From: JAZGHN01 sp964496725
Lineage (GTDB): Bacteria > Chloroflexota > Dehalococcoidia > Dehalococcoidales > E44-bin46
Assembly (NCBI GenBank): GCA_964496725.1
Contig: CAZCAS010000076.1
Location: forward strand, 1 to 6,102
DNA length: 6,102 bases
Reading direction: 5' to 3'
Below, in pieces: positions 1-6,102 of this stretch; positions within the stretch are counted from its first letter, which is position 1, and each line of letters starts with the position of its first letter. The notes below the pieces were generated by a model. It saw only the letters and a program-made list of their open reading frames with translations. It was not told where the DNA came from and ran no database searches. A program made the position numbers and the translations under genes.

Positions 1-279
1 AATGTCTGCCCCGGCGTTAACAAATTGCTCAATCTGACGCTGAGGCGTCTCAACCATAAGGTGGACATCCAGGGGAAGGTTAGTCCAATGGCGAATCGCA
101 GCCACCACTGGAGCACCGATAGTTATCTGAGGGACAAAACTTCCATCCATAACATCAACATGAATGTAGTCGGCACCAGCGGCGGCGACCTCAGCTACCT
201 GCTCGCCAAGCCGGCTGAAATCCGCCGAGAGGATGGACGGGGCAAGTTTGACCCGATGACTACTTCCCACGCTTGGCAT
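1..279 (-). CDS. rpe: Ribulose-phosphate 3-epimerase, N-terminal part (3' end outside window)
   Basis: Interconverts D-ribulose 5-phosphate and D-xylulose 5-phosphate in the cytosolic pentose phosphate pathway; a metal-dependent TIM-barrel enzyme. The visible 93 codons carry the family hallmarks in order: KLAPSILSADFSRLG (residues 11-25, first strand and phosphate-side loop), HVDVMDGSFVP (40-50, metal ligands His40 and catalytic Asp42) and DVHLMVE (71-77, metal ligand His73). The second catalytic Asp and the C-terminal half, roughly 125 residues going by the usual ~220, lie beyond base 1. The start is uncertain. The ATG at 279 has an AGGG directly abutting it, which is too close to work well. 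A GTG three codons later (270) sits 9 nt behind the same AGGG and is a fair alternative. An in-frame TAA at 288-286 excludes any earlier start. The gene overlaps the end of argH by 20 nt (11 nt with the GTG), which suggests translational coupling. The function is secure; the start is not. Confidence 0.95.
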   Translation of the reverse strand, partial: MPSVGSSHRVKLAPSILSADFSRLGEQVAEVAAAGADYIHVDVMDGSFVPQITIGAPVVAAIRHWTNLPLDVHLMVETPQRQIEQFVNAGADI

Positions 280-1645
280 CCCTGATTATTTTTTGGGCAG
301 CGGCTAATGCCCGCTCTACCTGACTAGGAGCCGTCCCGCCGACGACATCCCTAGCCGCAATAGACGACTCTATGGTAACGGAATAAACATCGTCTTCAAA
401 CAAGGGGGAAAACTTCTTATATTCGGTGATGCTAAGCTCATCGAACGGTTTGCCCTTCTTTACAGCGTAACTCACCAGTCGAGCCACTATGCTGTGTGCG
501 GTACGGAAGGCTTCCCCTTTCTTAACCAAATAGTCGGCCAAGTCAGTAGCCAGGAGATAGCCCTGCTTAACCGCCTGCTGGACATTCTCAGCCTTAACCT
601 GAACGGTCCTAACCATTCCGGTAAATACCGCTAAGGTGGAGAGGAGGGTATCTACGGTATCAAAGAAACCCTCCTTATCTTCCTGCATATCTCTATTGTA
701 GGATAAGGGGAGGGCTTTCATAGTCGTCAGTAGAGCGACAAGCCCGCCATAGACCCGTCCCGTTTTACCCCGAATCAGCTCGGCGATGTCAGGGTTCTTC
801 TTCTGGGGCATAATGCTTGAGCCAGTGGCGTAAGCCTCATCAAGCTCAATAAAATTGAACTCAGCTGAAGACCAGAGGATAATCTCCTCAGCCAATCGGG
901 AGAGGTGCATCATACACAGGCTAGCCGCCGCCTCATACTCGATGACAAAATCCCTATCAGAGACGGCGTCAATGCTATTCTGGCTTATCCGACTGAAGCC
1001 GAGTTCCTTAGCCAGAAACTCACGGTCGATATTATAGGAGACGCCAGCCAAGGCACCGCTGCCTAACGGCATAACATCGGTGCGCCTCAAGCAGTCGTCG
1101 AACCTATCGACGTCCCGTTGGAGCATCTCGAAATAGGCTAACAGGTGATGAGCTAGCAATATCGGCTGCGCCGGCTGTAAATGGGTGTATCCCGGTATGA
1201 CTACACCCTTATTCGCTTCAGCCAGGCCAATGAGCGCCTGCTGGAATTTCCTCAGCCTGAGCAGGGTCTCAGATATCGCCTCCTTGGCGAACAGACGCAA
1301 ATCCAGCGCCACCTGGTCATTTCTGGAACGAGCAGTGTGGAGTTTCCGGCCTGTCTCCCCCACCTTCTCTATAAGCCTAGCCTCTATGTTCATATGAATG
1401 TCTTCCATCTCAGGCTTAAACTGAACCTCGCCCCGCTCTATCTCTTTCCTGATAGACTCCAGCCCCCCGGTAATAACCTCCGCCTCTCTTTGTGAGATTA
1501 TTCCTTGCCTAGCCAGCATTCTGGCATGGGCGATACTGCCTGCAATATCGTGGCGGTATAACCTCTGGTCAAAGGGAATAGAAGCAGTATAATCTGCCGC
1601 CGATAAATCGGCGTCCTTATCAAAGCGATCTCGAATAAGGCTCAT
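260..1645 (-). CDS. argH: Argininosuccinate lyase
   Basis: Cleaves argininosuccinate to arginine and fumarate, the last step of arginine synthesis; a cytosolic homotetramer of the fumarase/aspartase superfamily. The 461-residue product has the usual length (about 455-470). Visible motifs are FDQRLYRHDIAGSIAHARML (25-44), EDIHMNIE (81-88), HTARSRNDQV (103-112), YTHLQPAQP (153-161, with the conserved catalytic-region His155), SDRDFVIEY (229-237) and the superfamily signature GSSIMPQKKNP (275-285), whose serine loop closes over the substrate. The N-terminus is unusual: it reads MSLIRDRF where most family members have a WGGRF segment. The ATG at 1645 is preceded by GAGGGTGGT, so the start is well supported. 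It lies 33 nt after argG, and its TAG stop lies inside the start of rpe. No internal frame break is seen. Confidence 0.98.
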   Translation of the reverse strand: MSLIRDRFDKDADLSAADYTASIPFDQRLYRHDIAGSIAHARMLARQGIISQREAEVITGGLESIRKEIERGEVQFKPEMEDIHMNIEARLIEKVGETGRKLHTARSRNDQVALDLRLFAKEAISETLLRLRKFQQALIGLAEANKGVVIPGYTHLQPAQPILLAHHLLAYFEMLQRDVDRFDDCLRRTDVMPLGSGALAGVSYNIDREFLAKELGFSRISQNSIDAVSDRDFVIEYEAAASLCMMHLSRLAEEIILWSSAEFNFIELDEAYATGSSIMPQKKNPDIAELIRGKTGRVYGGLVALLTTMKALPLSYNRDMQEDKEGFFDTVDTLLSTLAVFTGMVRTVQVKAENVQQAVKQGYLLATDLADYLVKKGEAFRTAHSIVARLVSYAVKKGKPFDELSITEYKKFSPLFEDDVYSVTIESSIAARDVVGGTAPSQVERALAAAQKIIRDAKRGK

Positions 1646-1654
1646 ACCACCCTC
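1646..1654 (-). promoter_or_regulatory. Ribosome binding site of argH
   Basis: The minus strand reads GAGGGTGGT immediately before the argH ATG. The GAGG core is 5 nt from the start codon, a workable Shine-Dalgarno arrangement. It supports the short N-terminus that lacks the family's usual WGGRF segment. The rest of the 33-nt argG/argH spacer (1655-1678) is AT-rich and shows no hairpin. Confidence 0.7.
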
Positions 1655-1678
1655 GTCCCTTTATATTTATAGTCCTAA

Positions 1679-2887
1679 TTAATCCTCAGCCTCACCTATG
1701 GGCTGCATCTGGGTCTGGGTTTTAGCCGACAATCCCCAGATGTGGATAAAGCCAGCAGCGGCACCCTGGTCAAATTCGTCACCCTTGTCATAGGTAGCCA
1801 GACCATAACTATACAGCGAAAACGGAGACTTCCGCCCCACCACCATTGAGCTTCCCTTAAACAATTTCAACCGCACCACTCCAGTAACAAAGCGCTGCGA
1901 AGACTGGACATAGGCAGCCAAGTCCTGACGCAATGCAGTAAACCACAGACCGTTATAGATGAGGTCGGCATATTCCTGAGCCACCTTCTCCTTAAAACGC
2001 AGCTGGGCCTTGGACAAGGTCAGTGCCTCCAATGCCTGATGCGCCCGAACTAACACTATGGCTGCTGGCGCCTCATAAACCTCTCTCGATTTTATCCCTA
2101 CCAGCCTGTTCTCTATATGGTCAATCCTGCCTACTCCATGCCCACCGGCTAGCTCATCCAGCTGCTGGATTAAGCTAACACCATCCAGCTCCTTCCCATC
2201 AATAGCGACCGGGATACCCTTTTCAAAGCCAATCTCCACATAGCCTGGCTTATCAGGAGCCTGGTCAGGTGATTTGGTCAAAGTGAAAGCATCCTCCGGG
2301 GGCTCTATCCAGGGGTCTTCAAGAACCCCACACCCAACAGCCCTGCCCCACAGGTTCTCATCAATAGAATAGGGGCTGGCAGCAGTAATAGGGATGGGAA
2401 TACCATAACGCTCAGCATACCCAATAGTTTGCTCGCGGGTCATCCCCCATTCCCTGGCGGGGGCAATAATCTTAAGGTCTGGTGCCAGAGAATTAACCCC
2501 CACCTCAAATCTCACCTGGTCGTTGCCCTTACCGGTGCAACCATGAGCTACTATCGAAGCCCCCTCCTGCCGGGCAACACCCACCAGCAACTTAGTCATT
2601 AGCGGACGAGCCAAGGCAGTAGCCAAGGGATACTCTCCCTCATAAAGGGCATCCGCCTGCAATGCGGGAAAAACATACTCGTCGACAAATGAATCTCTAG
2701 CATCTATTACCAGCGCCTTTACCGCGCCAACATCAAGCGCTTTCCGGCGTATAGCGGAGAAATCACGCTCCCTGCCCACACTGATATTAACGGCGATGAC
2801 GTCGAGGTCGTATTTCTCTTTTACCCACCTTATGGCTACCGAGGTGTCCAATCCACCACTATAAGCCAACACTACTTTGTCCGACAT
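1679..2887 (-). CDS. argG: Argininosuccinate synthase
   Basis: Joins citrulline and aspartate to argininosuccinate with ATP going to AMP and pyrophosphate, the penultimate step of arginine synthesis; a cytosolic tetramer of the adenine nucleotide alpha-hydrolase (PP-loop) fold. The product is 402 residues, the usual length. Motifs in order: the ATP-binding PP-loop AYSGGLDTS (8-16), YEGEYPLATALARPL (82-96), the aspartate/citrulline site HGCTGKGNDQVRFE (115-128), IAPAREWGMTREQTI (141-155), YSIDENLWGR (173-182), GRIDHIENRLVGIKSREVYE (253-272, also citrulline-contacting in the family) and the C-terminal multimerisation region with GRKSPFSLYSYGLATYDKGD (351-370). The ATG at 2887 has a strong GGGAGG 7 nt upstream. 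It follows argD by 22 nt and precedes argH by 33 nt, the common argG-argH order. The sequence is complete, with no missing key motif. Confidence 0.99.
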   Translation of the reverse strand: MSDKVVLAYSGGLDTSVAIRWVKEKYDLDVIAVNISVGRERDFSAIRRKALDVGAVKALVIDARDSFVDEYVFPALQADALYEGEYPLATALARPLMTKLLVGVARQEGASIVAHGCTGKGNDQVRFEVGVNSLAPDLKIIAPAREWGMTREQTIGYAERYGIPIPITAASPYSIDENLWGRAVGCGVLEDPWIEPPEDAFTLTKSPDQAPDKPGYVEIGFEKGIPVAIDGKELDGVSLIQQLDELAGGHGVGRIDHIENRLVGIKSREVYEAPAAIVLVRAHQALEALTLSKAQLRFKEKVAQEYADLIYNGLWFTALRQDLAAYVQSSQRFVTGVVRLKLFKGSSMVVGRKSPFSLYSYGLATYDKGDEFDQGAAAGFIHIWGLSAKTQTQMQPIGEAED

Positions 2888-2894
2888 AGCTAAA

Positions 2895-2900
2895 CCTCCC
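2895..2900 (-). promoter_or_regulatory. Strong ribosome binding site of argG
   Basis: The minus strand reads GGGAGG followed by the 7-nt spacer TTTAGCT and the argG ATG. It is the most canonical Shine-Dalgarno sequence in the window and fixes the argG start. It fills much of the 22-nt argD/argG junction, leaving no room for a promoter or terminator there. Confidence 0.85.
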
Positions 2901-2909
2901 TAGCCTTAT

Positions 2910-4036
2910 TCAATCAGCCACACTTGATAGTGCTTCATCTAAAATGCCCAATGCTTCATCAACCTCCTCGTTGCCGATAATAAGGGGAGGCATAAAGCGC
3001 AGGGCATTGGGCTTTAGCCTGTTAACCAATAACCCTTTTTCAAGACAAGCCATTACCAATGAGGGGGCAATATCACCACTGAACTCCATGGCCAACAATA
3101 ATCCACGCCCCCGCACATTGGCAATAAACTGGAATTTCCGTTTTAAGTTTTCCAACCCGGAAACGAGATACTCTCCTACTCTCCTGGCATTCCCGGCAAC
3201 ATCATGGTCAATAATAAACTTCAGGGTGGCATAACCAGCGGCACAGGCCAAGGGGTTGCCCCCGAAGGTCGAGCCGTGCTCGCCGGGGGTGAAGACAGAA
3301 GCCTTATCCCTAGCCAGGATAGCACCGATGGGTATGCCACTAGCCAGACCCTTAGCCAATGTCATTATATCAGGCTCAACGCCATACTGCTCATAGGCAA
3401 AGAGCGTTCCCGTCCGACCCATGCCAGTCTGAATTTCATCTAAAATAAGCAGAATGCCCTTCTGGTCGCACCACTTCCTCACCGCAGTTAGATAATCGTC
3501 GTCAGGCAGGTTGACCCCCCCCTCCCCCTGCAGAGGCTCCAGCATCACAGCACAGGTTTGACTGGTGGTAGCCGATTTTATCGCCTCCACATTATTATAA
3601 TCCACATTGACAAAACCGGGAGGCAGAGGAAGATATGGCTCCTGAAATTTAGCCTGGCCGGTAGCAGCCACCATAGCCAGCGTACGACCATGAAAGGAAC
3701 CCGTAGTGGTAATAATTTCATATGCCCCATTCAGACAACGCTTCCCGTACCGTCGGGCTAGCTTAACAGCCCCCTCATTTGCCTCAGCACCGCTATTGCC
3801 AAAGAAGACCTTATCCAAACAGCTATTATCAACCAGCAGCTGTGCCAACTGAACTTGAGGGACGGTGTAAAACTGATTCGACACCTGAACAAGTGTCCGC
3901 GCCTGCTCTGCCACAGCCTCAGTCACCACAGGATGGCAGTGTCCCAGGCTATCAACCCCCCAGCCACCAACAAAGTCCAGATACTCCCGACCGTCCTCGT
4001 CCCACACCCGCGCCCCCTGCCCTCTAACCAGGGTTA
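2910..4036 (-). CDS. argD: Acetylornithine aminotransferase (N-terminus lost in assembly gap)
   Basis: PLP-dependent class-III aminotransferase that converts N-acetylglutamate 5-semialdehyde plus glutamate to N-acetylornithine plus 2-oxoglutarate. Reading from the gap edge, the frame gives TLVRGQGARVWDEDGREYLD, the normal start of this family after about 15-25 residues, so the true start lies within the N run. The GTG at 4007 is an internal valine, not the start. Numbered from that valine: the PLP phosphate loop NSGAEANEGAVKLAR (71-85), SFHGRT (104-109), LLILDEIQTGMGRTG (186-200, with Asp190 facing the pyridine nitrogen), the Schiff-base lysine in TLAKGLASG (Lys219), GSTFGGNPLACAA (245-257) and the C-terminal KPNALRFMPPLII (332-344). 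The TGA stop at 2910 leaves 22 nt to argG. The neighbours argJ, argB, argG and argH favour acetylornithine over other class-III substrates such as LysW-bound lysine or GABA. Confidence 0.96.
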
Positions 4037-4136
4037 NNNNNNNNNNNNNNNNNNNNNNNNNNNNNNNNNNNNNNNNNNNNNNNNNNNNNNNNNNNNNNNN
4101 NNNNNNNNNNNNNNNNNNNNNNNNNNNNNNNNNNNN
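4037..4136. other. Assembly gap of 100 N between argB and argD
   Basis: Exactly 100 undetermined bases, the conventional placeholder for a scaffold join. On the left the argD frame is open to the gap edge and lacks roughly its first 15-25 codons. On the right argB is open to the gap edge and lacks about its last 3-6 codons. These missing parts plus a short spacer would need about 70-130 nt, so a true gap close to 100 nt with nothing else in it would suffice. A larger gap cannot be excluded. Any open frame running through the N run, including the TAA at 4036-4034 that appears to end argB, is an artefact. Confidence 0.99.
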
Positions 4137-4903
4137 GTGCCGCCACCACCTTTCTCAATCTCATTCAGCAAAGCATGTGGCTGTTTGCCATCTATGATAT
4201 GCGTGGTTGCAGTGGTAGTTAAGGCTCTCAGACAGGCTTTAACCTTAGGTATCATTCCTCCTGAAACCACACCCGAAGCCATTAACGCCTCAGCTTCACG
4301 AGGCGACAACCGATGGAGCAACTTGCCTACCTGGCTACAGATGCCAACAACATCGGTAAGAAAGATTAACTTTTCAGCAGCGAGGGCAGCAGCAAGCTCA
4401 CCAGCCACCGGGTCGCCATTAATGTTAAGCAGTTGTGGAGCATCATCCGGTCTATCGAACGAATAAAGGCTCACTGGAGCTACCACCGGGATATAGCCTG
4501 AGTCAAGAAGCACCTTCAGCAGAGCAGTGTCCACCTTGACCACTGTGCCCACATAACCCATCTCCTTATTCTTGATTTTTGCCTGAATCAAAGCCCCATC
4601 CACACCGCTGATACCCACAGCCCGACCTCCCAGGTTGTTAATGGCGGCGACAATCTCTTTATTGACTAAACCGGCGAGAGCAGCAGTAACCACCTCCAGC
4701 GTCGCCCTATCAGTCACCCGTTCGCCATCGACAAAGCTGGTGGCAATCCCCAAGCGAGAAAGCCACCCAGTGCTTACCTTAGCACCACCATGGACCACCA
4801 CCAGAGACTTACCATGCTTCTGGAGATAGACAAGGTCTTCAATGGTGGTATCATGATTGCCTAAGGTAGAACCACCAATCTTAACTACAATAACCTTATT
4901 CAC
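4137..4903 (-). CDS. argB: Acetylglutamate kinase (last few residues lost in assembly gap)
   Basis: Phosphorylates N-acetylglutamate with ATP, the second step of arginine synthesis; amino acid kinase fold, cytosolic. About 255 residues are visible, ending HALLNEIEKGGGG plus two bases of a Thr codon. Family members usually stop within a few residues of this point. Numbered from the GTG at 4903: KIGGS (8-12, catalytic Lys8), VVVHGGAK (35-42, glycine loop, with Ala where most members have a third Gly), FVDGERVTD (57-65), NINGD (160-164, Asp164), LTDVVGI (182-188) and SGGMIPKV (214-221, Lys220). Lys8, Asp164 and Lys220 match the E. coli catalytic set. Start: two in-frame GTGs at 4909 and 4903 share one GAGGGG. 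Its 5-nt spacing favours 4903. The N-terminal helix that makes arginine-sensitive kinases inhibitable is absent with either start. It lies only 3-9 nt after argJ, so coupled translation is likely. Confidence 0.97.
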
Positions 4904-4908
4904 TCTCA

Positions 4909-4914
4909 CCCCTC
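4909..4914 (-). promoter_or_regulatory. Ribosome binding site of argB overlapping the argJ stop codon
   Basis: The minus strand reads TGAGGGGTGAGAGTG. The argJ stop TGA runs into GAGGGG, which is 5 nt from the GTG at 4903 but overlaps the GTG at 4909. This is the sequence that decides the argB start in favour of 4903, and it places ribosome release from argJ directly on the argB initiation site. Confidence 0.65.
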
Positions 4915-6102
4915 ATGTCATATACTTGCTGTTAATAGTTACATATTCCTCAGACAGGTCACAGCCCCAGGCAGTGGCTGTAGCTGCGCCCAGATTAAGC
5001 TGTAAGTTTATCGGCACCTCATCGCCGCCCAGTATCTTTGCCATCTCATCCCTATAAAAGGCTAAGGAGGAGCCACCCTTTACCACACAGATATCACCGA
5101 TATAAAGGTCGATTTTTGATTCCACTACCTCTACCCCACTCCGCCCCGCCGCTGCCACAATCCGCCCCCAGTTAGGGTCGCAACCATGTATTGCCGCCTT
5201 CACTAGAGGCGAACTTACTATTGTCCGTGCCGCCGACCTTGCCTCAGCGACACTGGGTGCCCCGCCGACAGTAACCTCAATGAGTCTGGTTGCCCCTTCG
5301 CCATCACGGGCAATACCCTTAGCCAGATAGATACAGAGCTGGTCAAGGGCCTGCTGAAAGACATCAGCCTCCTTGCTCCCCGACGAAATGGGCTTATTGC
5401 CCTTCAGTCCGTTAGCCATTATAAGTATCATATCATTAGTACTGGTATCCCCATCGACGGAAACCATATTAAAGGAGGCATCCGCCGCCTTTCGTAGCGA
5501 GCGCCTGAGAAAATCTATGTCCACAGCAGCATCGGTGGTGAGGAAACAGAGCAATGTAGCCAAGTTGGGATGAATCATCCCCGACCCCTTGGCTATCCCA
5601 CCAATAGCGAACTCAGTTTCGCCAGCACTTACGGCTACCGCCGCCTTCTTGGGCACGGTGTCGGTAGTCATAATCGCCTTCGCCAGCTCACTGCCTCCAT
5701 CGCTAGAGGTGGTAATCTGCTCCACGCCCGCCTTTATCAGCCTCACAGGCAACCGCTGTCCAATCACCCCGGTGCTCGCCACCAGAACCTCCTCCGCTGG
5801 TACCCCCAGCTTATCAGCTGCCATCTGCCCCATCTCAGCGGCATCAGTGATACCATGCTCGCCGGTAAAGGCATTGGCACAGCCACTATTCACCACCACC
5901 GCCACTGCCCTCCCCGATTGCAGCCTCTGCTGTGATAGAATCAGGGGGGCTGCCTTAATTCGATTAGTGGTAAATAAAGCCGCTGCCGTACATGGCACCT
6001 CCGAAAAGAGAATGCCAAGGTCAAGGCCACCGTTCACCTTTATCCCGGCACACGTAGCCCCAGCATAGAACCCGCCAGGGGAGGTGACATCGCCTGCGGC
6101 AA
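4913..6102 (-). CDS. argJ: Glutamate N-acetyltransferase / ornithine acetyltransferase (5' end outside window)
   Basis: Transfers acetyl from N-acetylornithine to glutamate, releasing ornithine and regenerating N-acetylglutamate (cyclic pathway). Some members also use acetyl-CoA; the sequence does not settle which type this is. The frame is open to the window edge. The GTG at 6037 is internal, because the 21 codons before it read as a normal ArgJ N-terminus (GDVTSPGGFYAGATCAGIK). About 395 complete codons are visible and perhaps 8-10 are missing. Numbered from the first complete codon (base 6100): STGVIG with the oxyanion-hole pair Thr110-Gly111, AKGSGMIHPNLATLL with Lys171 and the self-cleavage bond Ala181|Thr182 whose Thr becomes the nucleophile, RDGEGAT with Glu268, CDPNWGRI, and the C-terminal EYVTINSKYMT with Asn390 and Thr395. 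The precursor is expected to cleave itself into alpha and beta chains. The TGA stop at 4913 abuts argB. Confidence 0.98.
   Translation of the reverse strand, partial: AAGDVTSPGGFYAGATCAGIKVNGGLDLGILFSEVPCTAAALFTTNRIKAAPLILSQQRLQSGRAVAVVVNSGCANAFTGEHGITDAAEMGQMAADKLGVPAEEVLVASTGVIGQRLPVRLIKAGVEQITTSSDGGSELAKAIMTTDTVPKKAAVAVSAGETEFAIGGIAKGSGMIHPNLATLLCFLTTDAAVDIDFLRRSLRKAADASFNMVSVDGDTSTNDMILIMANGLKGNKPISSGSKEADVFQQALDQLCIYLAKGIARDGEGATRLIEVTVGGAPSVAEARSAARTIVSSPLVKAAIHGCDPNWGRIVAAAGRSGVEVVESKIDLYIGDICVVKGGSSLAFYRDEMAKILGGDEVPINLQLNLGAATATAWGCDLSEEYVTINSKYMT

Noticed and set aside
25..285. Plus-strand open frame of 86 codons at the left edge
   Set aside because: It is antisense to rpe, whose minus-strand translation matches the epimerase family motif by motif; the plus frame resembles nothing.
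1655..1678. AT-rich argG/argH spacer (TATAAATATAAAG on the minus strand) as a possible internal promoter
   Set aside because: A -10-like element can be imagined, but no matching -35 at proper spacing stood out and the spacer is only 33 nt. An AT-rich stretch alone is insufficient.
4005..4007. GTG at 4007 as the argD start
   Set aside because: The ten or so codons upstream (reading TLVRGQGAR) continue the conserved ArgD N-terminus up to the gap edge, so this is an internal valine.
4034..4036. TAA at the gap edge as the argB stop codon
   Set aside because: It lies on the far side of the unknown-length N run, inside what is clearly the argD reading frame. The real argB stop must lie within the gap.
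3855..4466. Plus-strand open frame of about 203 codons running through the N gap
   Set aside because: It is continuous only because N bases contain no stop. Both flanks are antisense to argD and argB and show no domain.
5878..5951. ArgJ motif reading SGCANAFTG rather than the common SGNANACTG
   Set aside because: Both differing positions vary within the family and the proposed catalytic residues (Thr-Gly oxyanion pair, Lys, nucleophilic Thr, Glu, C-terminal Asn) are all present, so I see no reason to suspect altered function.
6035..6037. GTG at 6037 as the argJ start
   Set aside because: The upstream in-frame codons encode the conserved ArgJ N-terminal segment (GDVTSPGGFYAGATCAGIK) up to the window edge, so the gene begins outside the window.
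5589..6068. Plus-strand open frame of about 159 codons opposite argJ
   Set aside because: It is antisense to a strongly conserved argJ sequence, its translation is low-complexity in Ala/Ser/Pro/Thr with no recognisable domain, and it has no convincing start context. It is a shadow of argJ codon bias.

Overview
The window is a stretch of a bacterial arginine-biosynthesis operon. All six genes lie on the minus strand, so transcription runs from base 6102 down to base 1. In that order they are argJ (5' end beyond the window), argB (last few codons lost in an assembly gap), argD (first codons lost in the same gap), argG, argH and the N-terminal part of rpe, which runs off the left edge. Gene identities rest on family motifs read directly from the translations. 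The five arg genes are unambiguous. rpe is also secure although only its first ~93 codons are present.

Layout: argJ covers 6102-4913, argB 4903/4909-4137, a run of exactly 100 N covers 4136-4037, argD 4036-2910, argG 2887-1679, argH 1645-260, and rpe 279-1. Junctions are tight: 3-9 nt for argJ/argB, 22 nt for argD/argG, 33 nt for argG/argH, and an overlap of up to 20 nt for argH/rpe. I see no terminator, tRNA, rRNA, repeat array, insertion sequence or CRISPR. No stretch above 300 bases lacks a gene. The operon promoter and any arginine operator would lie upstream of argJ, outside the window.

How the genes work together: ArgJ moves the acetyl group from N-acetylornithine to glutamate (the cyclic pathway). 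ArgB phosphorylates N-acetylglutamate. ArgD transaminates N-acetylglutamate semialdehyde to N-acetylornithine. ArgG and ArgH convert citrulline plus aspartate to arginine plus fumarate. The steps of ArgC (reductase) and ArgF (ornithine carbamoyltransferase) are not encoded here. ArgF is absent from the slot between argD and argG where many operons carry it. rpe (ribulose-5-phosphate 3-epimerase, pentose phosphate pathway) is a metabolic outsider that appears translationally coupled to argH.

Organism: the base composition is moderate, and several family-specific sequence details recall Chloroflexota of the class Dehalococcoidia, as far as I remember those proteins: an ArgH beginning SLIR-x-RF instead of WGGRF, the ArgG wording around VG-x-ERDF, and a short ArgB. 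This placement is inference from memory, not a search. The 100-N gap indicates a scaffolded draft or metagenome assembly.

This is an ordinary core-metabolism region. I found no sign of a previously undescribed system. The points worth a second look are small: the gap, the missing argF, the ArgB glycine-loop and N-terminus, the ArgH N-terminus, and the coupled rpe.
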